This document shows, piece after piece, positions 6,245-13,775 of a stretch of DNA of 18,770 nucleotides (within the stretch, counting starts at the first letter, position 1; every line of letters begins with the position of its first letter). Both the position numbers and the translations under genes were made by a program. The notes under the pieces are model-generated. The model had not been told where the DNA came from. It saw only the letters and a list, made by a program, of their open reading frames with translations, and did no database searches. The DNA comes from Metabacillus rhizolycopersici (GTDB lineage: Bacteria > Bacillota > Bacilli > Bacillales > Bacillaceae): positions 1 through 18,770 of the forward strand of contig NZ_JAIQUM010000084.1 of NCBI RefSeq assembly GCF_020075705.1. Reading direction: 5' to 3'.

Positions 6245-6392
6245 TATAAAGTGAGACTTCCATCAGTGGGGGTTTTCTTCATCCCCCACTGATGGTTAGC
6301 GAGACTTATCGGATCTTTACGGGCAGTTATCTCCCTCTTCTCTTCTCTCGAATCTTGAAGTGCGAGTTTTACTGCCCGTTAAGGTGGATAAA
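6245..6392 (+). repeat. Structured repeat, copy B (148 bp, middle deleted)
   Basis: Same left hairpin (CCATCAGTGGGGG with CCCCCACTGATGG, perfect 13-base arms) and right hairpin (ACGGGCAGT/ACTGCCCGT) as the other copies. The roughly 65-base middle part (from after GAGACTTATC to before GGATCTTTACGGG) is missing, so the two hairpin modules are joined directly. The inner right stem has changes on both sides (CTCCCTCTT and AAGTGCGAG). It lies just upstream of the SigB promoter of csbD. The rest of 6202-6568 is AT-rich with no gene; TCTCTACCCTTGTAGAGA at 6481-6498 is a short palindrome. Confidence 0.88.
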
Positions 6393-6568
6393 CTTTTTAC
6401 AATTTATCGGATCATTCTAGAATAATACTTAAATTCCGACAAACATTTGTCCACTGCTGTGTGAAACAAGTTCCTGTTGTTCTCTCTACCCTTGTAGAGA
6501 GATCGATTTAAAATTGCAAAAAATCCAGAAAATTAGTTGAGGTGTAATACACCCCAACCTACCTTCTA

Positions 6569-6838
6569 TCACTGCATTTTCTCATTATAAAAATCCACTG
6601 AATACATAGCTCCTTCACTAACCATATTATTGTCTGCTACATCTTCTGGATGAGGATTTCCTCCCTTTTCGATCGGGAGATTATTATTTTTATCGAAATA
6701 AGAAGGTTTAATTTTACGTTTCCATTCTCTAAGTATGTTTTCAGCTTTTATTCTGTTCGGTTTAGACGATAACCACATCGCAGCAGATGCCCCAATTCCT
6801 AAAACTATTATTGATTTCAAACGTAAAACTCTTTTCAT
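6569..6838 (-). CDS. Small membrane-anchored protein of unknown function
   Basis: 89 residues. The N-terminus has basic residues followed by one hydrophobic helix (about residues 8-25, SIIVLGIGASAAMWLSS), so it is probably a membrane-anchored protein with a cytoplasmic or external tail, or a signal-anchor. The tail is basic at first (AENILREWKRKIKPSYFD), then acidic, with PHPEDVADN and a final SVDFYNEKMQ. I do not recognise a named family; it resembles uncharacterised Bacillus small proteins. AAGGGGGTC precedes the ATG by about seven bases. A SigB-type promoter lies about 84 bases upstream, divergent from that of the CorA-like gene, so it is likely a stress-induced protein. Confidence 0.75.
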   Translation of the reverse strand: MKRVLRLKSIIVLGIGASAAMWLSSKPNRIKAENILREWKRKIKPSYFDKNNNLPIEKGGNPHPEDVADNNMVSEGAMYSVDFYNEKMQ

Positions 6839-6921
6839 AACAAGACCCCCTTTAGATTTTAAACAATCTCTTAAAATAGCAGTTATTTTAACTCAATTCA
6901 ACTACAGTTCTATTTTTATTA

Positions 6922-6946
6922 ATACCCTATTTTTTCCGTATAAAAC
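6922..6946 (-). promoter_or_regulatory. SigB promoter of small membrane-anchored protein
   Basis: On minus: GTTTTA (6946-6941), 13 bases, GGGTAT (6927-6922). The -10 is a perfect match, the -35 one base off. Confidence 0.8.
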
Positions 6947-6958
6947 AAAGTTTTCTAA

Positions 6959-6984
6959 GTTTCATTTATTCAATAATCGGGAAT
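6959..6984 (+). promoter_or_regulatory. SigB-type promoter of CorA-like gene
   Basis: GTTTCA (6959-6964), 14 bases, GGGAAT (6979-6984). One mismatch in each hexamer. It starts 35 bases ahead of the CorA-like start codon region and lies back to back with the minus-strand SigB site at 6922-6946. Confidence 0.6.
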
Positions 6985-7018
6985 TTAGATAAAAAGACTT
7001 TCAAAAAAAGGAGATAAT

Positions 7019-7966
7019 ATGGAGAAATCTATCATCCCTAAAAATTGGAAATGGTATCAATTTAAGAAAAACGAGATTAATAGAATAAAACAGATTATCG
7101 AAAATGATAACTACTCCTTCAATAAAAAATGGCTAGATCAGGTAGGAAAAAATGGAACAAATTGTTTAAGAATAGAAATACTTGATAATGAGAAAAAAAT
7201 TGTGAGTGGTTCCCTTATTTACAAGCAAAGTGTTGAGGAAGAACGAGATTATAAAATCTTTCATTTTTATGTAACGAATGATCAATTCATTACAGTCGAT
7301 CTTGAGTTGTCTTCCCTTAAACATATCAATTATGAATTAATGCTTCGACAAATCGATAGGACTGAAAACGCGGTTGATGGATTTTTAATTTTTCTTGGAG
7401 AACTTATGAATGAATTGTTAGTTGAGATTGATGAGTTTGAGGAGGCACTTAAAACACTAATATGGGGTGTCTTTAAAAAGAATGATACTAGCATTCTCGA
7501 TAAAATCTATAAGCGTAGGCATGAACTATTAGTTTGGAAAAATCTTTTAATTCCAATAAAGGAGTTAAAAATGGGGATAGAGGAAGTCTATCTTGATGAA
7601 GTAAGTAAGGGAAAAATCTTTACTTGTACGTGCAAACGAATTGAACGAGCTATGACACTGCTCAACGAATATGAATATGAAATTGATTCGATCATTAATT
7701 TAGAAGAAGTGATCTCCTCCCATCGTGGAAATGAAATTATGAAAACCTTAACCGTAATAACAACGGTCTTCACCCCAATAATGGCTTTAGGATCATTATG
7801 GGGAATGAATTTCAAGCATATGCCAGAACTGGAATGGAAGTTTGGCTATTTACTGTCATTAATTCTGATCGTTGTCTCAACGCTCGTACTTTATGGGTTT
7901 TTGAAAATTAAAGGCTGGACTGGTGACCTTTTAAAAGGTAAAAAGAATGGATCATTTTTCAAATGA
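7019..7966 (+). CDS. CorA-family (2-TM-GxN) divalent cation transporter-like protein
   Basis: 315 residues. The C-terminus has the two-helix pore of the CorA/MIT superfamily: TM1 at about 243-261 ending in the signature WGMNFKHMPE (GMN at 262-264), and TM2 at about 276-294, followed by a basic tail. The long N-terminal part is the cytoplasmic funnel domain of alpha/beta plus helical type, rich in charged residues with a long helix region at about 110-235. CorA proteins are homopentamers carrying Mg2+ or Co2+ and sometimes effluxing Zn2+; the acidic loop after GMN (PELEWKFG) follows the usual pattern. The N-terminal domain is quite divergent from housekeeping CorA. AAAGGAGAT precedes the ATG. 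A SigB-type promoter upstream suggests a stress role, which is unusual for the main Mg2+ uptake system, so this is probably a paralogue. Confidence 0.88.
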   Translation: MEKSIIPKNWKWYQFKKNEINRIKQIIENDNYSFNKKWLDQVGKNGTNCLRIEILDNEKKIVSGSLIYKQSVEEERDYKIFHFYVTNDQFITVDLELSSLKHINYELMLRQIDRTENAVDGFLIFLGELMNELLVEIDEFEEALKTLIWGVFKKNDTSILDKIYKRRHELLVWKNLLIPIKELKMGIEEVYLDEVSKGKIFTCTCKRIERAMTLLNEYEYEIDSIINLEEVISSHRGNEIMKTLTVITTVFTPIMALGSLWGMNFKHMPELEWKFGYLLSLILIVVSTLVLYGFLKIKGWTGDLLKGKKNGSFFK

Positions 7967-8145
7967 ATGGAGGCTTATTTATTAGAAGAGATTAAGAAAA
8001 ATAATTTAAAGTGATCTTTGATTTTAAAACAAATTAATAGTTTCTTAATAAACATACCTTATAAGAATCTAAATTTATTTATGTATATGATCTTGTGGAA
8101 TTTAGTTAATTTCTAAAACGGACTTTAGGAAATAATGACTCTTTT

Positions 8146-8171
8146 GTTTAGTTACATTTATAAAAGGGTAA
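8146..8171 (+). promoter_or_regulatory. SigB promoter of coiled-coil lipoprotein
   Basis: GTTTAG (8146-8151), 14 bases, GGGTAA (8166-8171). Same hexamers and same spacing as the rsbV promoter. It lies about 40 bases ahead of the ATG. Confidence 0.85.
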
Positions 8172-8211
8172 AAACTTCGTAAAGCTACTAATAGTTTAAA
8201 AGGAGGAACTA

Positions 8212-8577
8212 ATGATGGATATTAATTGGAAAAACAATTTTGTAGTAGGTGGATTGGCTGTTGCATTAACATTTGGTGGATTAACAGGGTGTGGTGATGG
8301 AATAGATCAGGATAACGGTGTTAGTGATGGACAACAAAAAGATGAGATAGATAACGATACACAGATGAAAGCCAAGAAGGACGCAGAAGAAGCAGAAAAG
8401 AAAGCACAGGAAACTGCCAAGAAAGCAGAAGAAAAATTAAAAGAAGCTCAGAAGGAAGTAGAGAACAAATTGGAAAATCACAGTATTGGTGATGGAGTAG
8501 ATCAAGATAATGATCCTAGTGATGGAAAACAAAAGGATGAAGTAGATGACAAGAATAAAAATCCCGAAACGAACTAA
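8212..8577 (+). CDS. Small coiled-coil lipoprotein with duplicated acidic motif
   Basis: 121 residues. A hydrophobic N-terminal segment (about 10-25) ends in lipobox LTGC with the lipidated Cys27, so the mature protein would be attached to the outer face of the membrane. After it comes an acidic motif, GDGIDQDNGVSDGQQKDEID, then a lysine/glutamate/alanine heptad region (about 52-90: KKDAEEAEKKAQETAKKAEE and on) that should form a helix or coiled coil, then a second copy of the acidic motif, GDGVDQDNDPSDGKQKDEVD. The two motifs recall calcium-binding D.D.D loops, but this is inference. AAAGGAGG precedes two consecutive ATGs (8212, 8215). A SigB promoter lies ahead and a long terminator-like hairpin behind. 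Function unknown. Confidence 0.88.
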   Translation: MMDINWKNNFVVGGLAVALTFGGLTGCGDGIDQDNGVSDGQQKDEIDNDTQMKAKKDAEEAEKKAQETAKKAEEKLKEAQKEVENKLENHSIGDGVDQDNDPSDGKQKDEVDDKNKNPETN

Positions 8578-8642
8578 TAGAAGGAGTTTTACATAGTAAT
8601 AAATAGGAATTTCTTAACCCTACTCTTGTCTACCAAAAAACT

Positions 8643-8779
8643 TTAATTGACTGAATGATAGTGAATGAATAATCCATAGCTTCTATTAGCTAGTAGTTCG
8701 TAATATGAACAATACTCTTCAAAACCTTTGCTTAATGGATATCTATTGAAAGAAAATTCTTTCTGTACATGATATAGCA
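8643..8779 (-). pseudogene. Gene remnant (minus strand)
   Basis: On minus an open frame of about 41 codons reads VQKEFSFNRYPLSKGFEEYC, continues with SYYELLANRSYG and stops at 8643-8645. It has a protein-like composition but the only possible start is a TTG within the hairpin at 8772-8819, with no ribosome binding site. Probably the tail of a lost gene; family unknown. The remainder of 8578-8771 shows nothing else. Confidence 0.3.
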
Positions 8780-8819
8780 AAAGCCAACATTATTTTCTTA
8801 ATGTTGGCTTTTGCTATAT
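8772..8819. terminator. Perfect 21-bp hairpin, terminator-like
   Basis: Arm ATATAGCAAAAGCCAACATT (8772-8791, plus one more A) pairs fully with the arm at 8799-8819 around a 6-base TTTTCT loop. The long perfect stem has internal AAAA/TTTT and no external T-run longer than two. It is the most likely transcription end for the lipoprotein gene and could work on both strands. Confidence 0.65.
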
Positions 8820-8906
8820 TATCTTTATACGACTTTATTATTTTTCAAATAACTTTATTATTCCGTAACACTTAGCATACGGTATCAAAACCTAATCGTA
8901 ATAAAT

Positions 8907-9121
8907 CATAAAATGAGACTTCCATCAGTGGGGGTTTTCTTCATCCCCCACTGATGGTTAGTGAGACTTATAACGCTCAGGAACGCCACATCCTGTGGCT
9001 TCGCCTGACTTGAACGTCAATCGTTCGTCGGATCTTTACGGGCAGTTATCTCCCACTTATCTTCTTTGCTTCTCTCGAATCTTGAAGTCGGAGTTTTACT
9101 GCCCGTTAAGGTGGGATTAAA
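8907..9121 (+). repeat. Structured repeat, copy C (215 bp)
   Basis: Full-length copy with the perfect left hairpin (CCATCAGTGGGGG / CCCCCACTGATGG), the CCACATCCTGTGG middle and the right nested hairpin; the inner right stem has one mismatch (AAGTCGGAG). The ends read ATAAAATGAG and GTGGGATTAAA, slightly different from copies A and D. It sits between the lipoprotein terminator and the TPR gene's 3' end, a convergent space. The sequence from 9122 to 9390 holds no gene I can support, only AT-rich DNA with a short TAAAGC/GCTTTA stem at 9313-9338. Confidence 0.9.
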
Positions 9122-9390
9122 AATAATCTTAGTATATTTTTACTTTTTGTTCCATAAACGCTCTCTTTAATGAAAGAAGACAATTTCGGGTGAGAGTATA
9201 AATATTCCTAACAAATCCCCCTCTATCATTATCAAAACTAACCTATATAAGTGAAATTCTGGAATAATCGTTAATCTCCTTCTTCCATTTAACACTGTCT
9301 CATATTCAACTAAAGCACTCAGTTAGTCTCGCTTTATAGGTTGAGGTAATTTCAGGTGGTTCAAATTAAATCAAGAATATTCCACATTCA

Positions 9391-10785
9391 CTAAGCCCAT
9401 TTTTGCAGGTTTACACAAAGTTGTCGATAGGCGTCTGATTCTTGATTCATTCCCTTCTCCCGATAGATTTTAGCTAACCATTGTAGCGGTTTTGGATCGG
9501 TTGGTTTTAGTTCCATTTCCCAGTCAAAACATTCAATCGCTTTATCCATCTGCCTAAATTCATAATATAACTCACCAAGAGTTTGCATGTCGTCTAGTTC
9601 ATCACTAATCGCTTGCATCGTATCAATTTTTCCAAACACCTGAAGATTACCATGAATTTCTTTAATTGGCTTGATCCAGTCTTTAATATAAGCTAAATCA
9701 TGTGTTTTTAGTAATGAAATGACATATAGATTTAGAAGCTTTTCTGCATTTTTGGGGAATAGGACCATAACAGATTTCAATAGGGATATAAGCTTTTCTG
9801 GCTGCAATGAATTCGTTTTTGTATCAAGATGATCTAACATATCTCCGAAGGTATGGACTTGTTCGTCACTAAGTTTGAAGTCACGGTTATTCATCATATC
9901 TAAAACCCACTCCATTTTGTGGATTCTAATGTAATTCGTAAATAAATCTTGCTGTAAAGGAAGGAAGTCAGGTAATTGGCTGGCTAACTTTTCTAAAATG
10001 TACGCAGCTTCATTTTCATTTAAATGCTGTTCGAGAAGTTTTATTAGAGGTCTGTAGTAATCAGTTGAAGGGGTTACTGTTAATTTATCACTTAACAAAG
10101 CAATTAAATCGATCCATCGGGACTGCTTTTCTAAATGGGACACCAGTTTCTGAAAACATTGATCGTTTTCTTTTTGAGAATAGAGTGTTTTTTCAGCAAA
10201 GATTACATCTTTAGCAAATAACTCTTCAGACTTTTGGTTATAAAGAATCGCATACTTATGGAAACCTATGTCATTGGCGAGTGTTTTCACCAAACTATGC
10301 TTTGGTACAAAATCCATTAAAATACGGACAATTCGATATCCCAAAAACATTTGTCCATTACGACGATATTCATAATATTTCGATTTAATTTCATTAAACA
10401 ATTGTTTTCTTGGAAAAAACGATTCAAAGAAGGTGAGAATGAATGCATTTTCTTGCGGAGTGTAAAGCGTCTCGAGTTTTTTTACTAATTGCTTAAAGCT
10501 AATAATGTGGCAAGGGTGATCGAAGGTAAGCAATAAATTGATAAACGGATGGGGAGCCATAAAAACCATACCTTTTTTAAAGGCGTGCTCAATGTATGAT
10601 TGACGGCGCAGTTTTGTTGCCTTTACTGCGGTAAGGAAACGGTATTGATAAAAGAAAAGATAATAAACTTCATTACTTTCACTAAACGCCTCGATAATTT
10701 CCCCTTGTAGATAGAATGAAACTCTTTCCGCATGTAATCTAATTGGCTTTTTATGATCATATAGTACGAAATGGTCTTGATTCAT
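9391..10785 (-). CDS. TPR-containing protein, unknown function
   Basis: 464 residues, cytoplasmic, without signal peptide or membrane segment. The N-terminal 100 residues are a beta-rich domain with many aromatic residues (LHAERVSFYLQGEIIEAFSE, then YYLFFYQYRFLTAVKATKLR). The middle is helical. The C-terminus has at least two tetratricopeptide-type helix pairs at about 400-460 (LGELYYEFRQMDKAIECFDW and then PKPLQWLAKIYREKGMNQES), so it probably binds a protein partner. AGGAGGGATAG precedes the ATG. It is transcribed divergently from the SLAP-domain gene at 11012, which may point to a cell-surface or S-layer link, but that is inference. I know similar uncharacterised TPR proteins in Bacillus without an assigned role. 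No clear terminator follows it. Confidence 0.8.
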   Translation of the reverse strand: MNQDHFVLYDHKKPIRLHAERVSFYLQGEIIEAFSESNEVYYLFFYQYRFLTAVKATKLRRQSYIEHAFKKGMVFMAPHPFINLLLTFDHPCHIISFKQLVKKLETLYTPQENAFILTFFESFFPRKQLFNEIKSKYYEYRRNGQMFLGYRIVRILMDFVPKHSLVKTLANDIGFHKYAILYNQKSEELFAKDVIFAEKTLYSQKENDQCFQKLVSHLEKQSRWIDLIALLSDKLTVTPSTDYYRPLIKLLEQHLNENEAAYILEKLASQLPDFLPLQQDLFTNYIRIHKMEWVLDMMNNRDFKLSDEQVHTFGDMLDHLDTKTNSLQPEKLISLLKSVMVLFPKNAEKLLNLYVISLLKTHDLAYIKDWIKPIKEIHGNLQVFGKIDTMQAISDELDDMQTLGELYYEFRQMDKAIECFDWEMELKPTDPKPLQWLAKIYREKGMNQESDAYRQLCVNLQKWA

Positions 10786-11011
10786 ATTCTATCCCTCCTG
10801 TCATATTTACAATATAACACAGTGAAGAAGGAAATTCCTACCTAACAAGTAACCACTTTTCCTTCTCATATAACATACTTCTGACAAGCAGTTACTTTTT
10901 TCTCTCGTAAAAAGGTAACAACCTGATACTACTGGGTGATGTAACATGCTTTTCTTATAACCAATATGTTAAAATTTTAAAAATGAAATCATAGGAAAGA
11001 GGTGTCAGTAA

Positions 11012-11401
11012 ATGCAATTGCTTCGGTTTGAATCCTCATGGGATAAGACACTGTCCGATAAAGACCGGGTCATGATTCAGCAATTTTTTTTAGAAACAAA
11101 TGTGGCAAACGATGAAAGTATTCAATTTATCCCTTTAAGGCAAGCATTAAATTATAAAGGTGACTTATTAGTAACAGTGTTAATACATAATTTCAGTAAA
11201 CAAATCCATCTATTCCAAGACAAAACACTACACTATTTGGAAAACAATAAAATTGTGGCAGAACATATCTTTACCCTTCCATCGTTAATCATTGAGTCAA
11301 AAACAAGTATGCCATGGACGTTTATTTTTCCTACCCATAGCTTGATTGGTCATTTAACATTAGAAAATGCTCGATTAGAATTAGTAGACATCACCAAATA
11401 A
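11012..11401 (+). CDS. SLAP-domain-containing small protein
   Basis: 129 residues that fit the Bacillus SLAP-domain family found near accessory Sec/S-layer assembly loci: FESSWDKTLSDKDRVMIQQF at the start, FIPLRQALNYKGDLLVTVLI, then a beta-rich region (IHLFQDKTLHYLENNKIVAE) and the characteristic MPWTFIFPTHSL near the end. It has no signal peptide, so it acts inside the cell, or the export route is not classical. AAAGAGGTG lies before the ATG. No secA2 or S-layer gene is in the window. A GGGAGGAGT inverted repeat (11438-11475) follows about 40 bases after the stop. Family assignment rests on remembered sequence patterns. Confidence 0.72.
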   Translation: MQLLRFESSWDKTLSDKDRVMIQQFFLETNVANDESIQFIPLRQALNYKGDLLVTVLIHNFSKQIHLFQDKTLHYLENNKIVAEHIFTLPSLIIESKTSMPWTFIFPTHSLIGHLTLENARLELVDITK

Positions 11402-11437
11402 ACTATAGATCTTTTCTATATCTTTAAACACAAAAAT

Positions 11438-11475
11438 ACTCCTCCCCATAATCATCGCAAGATATAGGGAGGAGT
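11438..11475 (-). terminator. Inverted repeat, terminator-like on minus
   Basis: ACTCCTCCC (11438-11446) and GGGAGGAGT (11467-11475) form a perfect 9-base stem with a 20-base loop. On minus the stem is followed by ATTTTTGTG, so it suits a minus-strand transcript; on plus there is no T-run. The minus-strand source would be the decayed gntP region. Confidence 0.45.
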
Positions 11476-11702
11476 AGAAGTAAAAAGATAGATTTTGTCA
11501 TAAAAATGCTTATCTTAATGTCTATATAATAGTAAATTTTTCCAATAAAAAAATTATTTATTTCTTCTGTAGCTAGATTAGCAACTGGGCATTTCCCTAC
11601 CTCGAAATATAGATCCCAATTACTCATCCTTTTTATGACTCATATCCTTTACTCTTTTTACACGGTTAGTAACCTTGCATCCTACCAATCATATAATTGT
11701 TC

Positions 11703-12027
11703 TTAAACAACCATACTTAATAGTAAAACGAATCCAAGTCCTAAAACTGAGATAAGTGTATCAAGTACTGTCCAAGTTGCGAATGTTTCTTTCATCGTTA
11801 ATCCAAAAGACTCTTTAACGATCCAGAAACCGGTATCATTTACGTGTGAAGTAACGATACTACCAGCGCCAGTTGCTAGTACTAATAAAATTCTAAGTTA
11901 ACACCTGTCCCCTCTACCAGTGAGATAACTAAACCAGCTGTTGTTAATGCTGCCACTGTCGCAGAACCTTGTGCAACTCTAATTACTGCTGCGATTAACC
12001 AAGCTAAAAGTAATGGTGATGGTGATA
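11703..12027 (-). pseudogene. gntP-type gluconate permease remnant (5' truncated, frameshifted)
   Basis: Minus-strand reading gives the C-terminal quarter of a GntP-family proton/gluconate symporter in two frames. The first part is SPLLLAWLIAAVIRVAQGSA followed by TVAALTTAGLVISLVEGTG, ending in a stop near 11895. A one-frame shift then continues VLATGAGSIVTSHVNDTGFW, IVKESFGLTMKETFATWTVL and DTLISVLGLGFVLLL to a TAA at 11703-11705. The AQGSATVA and SHVNDTGFW motifs are diagnostic of the family. About three quarters of the gene upstream is missing and a stop precedes the fragment, so the gene is dead. Between 12028 and 12201 there is only AT-rich leader sequence; I could not make out a convincing SigG promoter for the ger operon there. 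Confidence 0.85.
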
Positions 12028-12201
12028 TTTATACTCTTCTTGATATTCTTATTCCTTATCCCCTTCTAAACTCATCTCACCATCAGGCAATTATTCAAAT
12101 GCCATCATTTCAAGGATACATCTACATCTGCTTTAAAAACCAGTTTCATAAATTTCCCTATTAAGGAAAGAATACATTTGAATACAGACAAGGGGACCTT
12201 G

Positions 12202-13773
12202 ATGATGGATTTTTTTAAACGAACGCGAACTATACAATACAACTTACCAAGCAGGAATAAAAATGAATCATTCGATAAATTCCCTGAAATACCACTGAAA
12301 CCAGAGTTGGATAAAAATATAGAACTACTAAAATCTGCCTACACTAATTGTCCGGATGTCATATTTCGTGAATTTATCATCGCCGGTCAGATAAATGCCA
12401 CCCTTCTGTACATAGATGGACTTTCGAATATTGAAGAAATTGATCAACATGTTCTAAAAACACTCATACAGATTGAAAACTTTGAGCAAGATAAATCTTT
12501 TGAGAGTGTGAAAAGGAATTTAGCTGTTTCCGATGTGAAAGAAATTTCCTCCCTGTCTGAGGTGTTTAAACAGATTTCCAGTGGCAATCCTGTCATTCTT
12601 ATCGATAAACAAATAAGTGGGATTTCTTTAGGCTTGCCAATGTGGGATAAACGGGGAATTGAGGAACCTGCAGCTGAATCGGTTATTCGCGGGCCGAGGG
12701 AAGGCTTTGTAGAAACAATTAGAGTAAATACCTCGTTATTACGAAGAAAGATTCGCCATCCCTCATTAAAAATGAAGCAAATGAACATCGGGCGTTATAC
12801 AGATACGCAAGTAATCATTGCTTATATTGAAGGAATCGCAAACAACACGTTAATCAAAGAGGTTACCGATCGGTTAGAACGAATTGAAATCGACGGTATT
12901 TTAGAAAGTGGATATATTGAGGAAATGATTGAGGATCATCCATTTTCTCCTTTCCCACAAATCTTAACAACAGAACGGCCGGATGTTGCTGCTGCCTGTC
13001 TTTTAGAAGGGCGTATTGTTATTTTAATTGACGGGACCCCCTTCTCACTTATTGCTCCGTGTACGTTTGCTAGTTTATTACAAGCACCGGAAGATTACTA
13101 TAATCGGTTTTTAATGAGCAGTTTCATTCGTTGGCTGCGTTATTTATTCTTCCTTATTGCCTTGCTTGCACCATCAGCTTATGTTGCGATCTTAACGTAT
13201 CACCAAGAAATGATCCCTACGTCGCTTTTCTTAACGATTGCACAAAGTCGCGAACAAATCCCATTTCCAGCATTGATTGAGGCGTTTATAATGGAAATCA
13301 CGTTTGAAGCACTACGTGAAGCAGGTATACGACTGCCAAAACAAGTCGGTGCTGCTGTTAGTATTGTTGGAGCACTTGTTATAGGACAAGCTGCAACCGC
13401 GGCAGGTCTTGTCTCTTCCCCGATGGTTATGGTGGTGGCAATCACTGGCATAGCCTCGTTCTTAATACCAAGATATGCTGCTGGAATAGCCATTCGCATG
13501 CTACGCTTTCCAATTATGATTTTATCGGGAATGTTAGGATTATTAGGCGTTATGCTCGGTATTATCGTGATTGTCGTCCATCTTTGTACTTTGCGTTCTT
13601 TCGGAGTTCCATATTTGGATTCTACTTCTCTGCTTAAGCTTCGAAATTTAAAAGATGTGCTAATTCGCGCTCCTTGGTGGGCAATGGATACGCGTCCCGA
13701 GTCTACTGAATTAGGCAACTTACATCGTCAACCCTATGGTCAGAAACCCAACCCTAGTAAAGGTGGAGAGTAA
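12202..13773 (+). CDS. Spore germinant receptor subunit A (GerA/GerKA family)
   Basis: 523 residues of the GerAA family, inner-membrane A subunits of nutrient germinant receptors. The long hydrophilic N-terminal domain (about 1-285) includes the family motifs IDGLSNIEEID, the IRGPREGFVETIRVNTSLLR stretch and RYTDTQVIIAYIEGIAN. Five or so membrane helices follow from about 310 to 460, with FPALIEAFIMEITFEALREA and GAAVSIVGALVIGQAA, both strongly conserved. The tail is hydrophilic. I place the start at 12202 (ATG ATG) because AAGGGGAC lies seven bases ahead; the upstream TTG at 12178 has no such site. It heads an A-C-D-B gene set and the next gene begins two bases after its stop. Expression is expected in the forespore. 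The germinant cannot be predicted. Confidence 0.95.
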   Translation: MMDFFKRTRTIQYNLPSRNKNESFDKFPEIPLKPELDKNIELLKSAYTNCPDVIFREFIIAGQINATLLYIDGLSNIEEIDQHVLKTLIQIENFEQDKSFESVKRNLAVSDVKEISSLSEVFKQISSGNPVILIDKQISGISLGLPMWDKRGIEEPAAESVIRGPREGFVETIRVNTSLLRRKIRHPSLKMKQMNIGRYTDTQVIIAYIEGIANNTLIKEVTDRLERIEIDGILESGYIEEMIEDHPFSPFPQILTTERPDVAAACLLEGRIVILIDGTPFSLIAPCTFASLLQAPEDYYNRFLMSSFIRWLRYLFFLIALLAPSAYVAILTYHQEMIPTSLFLTIAQSREQIPFPALIEAFIMEITFEALREAGIRLPKQVGAAVSIVGALVIGQAATAAGLVSSPMVMVVAITGIASFLIPRYAAGIAIRMLRFPIMILSGMLGLLGVMLGIIVIVVHLCTLRSFGVPYLDSTSLLKLRNLKDVLIRAPWWAMDTRPESTELGNLHRQPYGQKPNPSKGGE

Positions 13774-13775
13774 GG

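Noticed and set aside
11424..11627. 67-codon minus-strand frame starting MSNWDLYFEVGKC
   Set aside because: The only purine-rich stretch (AAAAAGG) touches the ATG, the C-terminal half is low-complexity hydrophobic sequence and the end runs into the inverted repeat at 11438-11475. A gene remnant is possible but not supported.
12040..12177. SigG promoter ahead of the ger operon
   Set aside because: CATAAAT at 12147 could be a -10, but nothing like TGAATA lies at the right distance, so I do not call it.
13200..13718. Long minus-strand frame opposite the germinant receptor A gene
   Set aside because: It is the antisense shadow of a clear membrane protein; serine/isoleucine/threonine-rich composition and no ribosome binding site.
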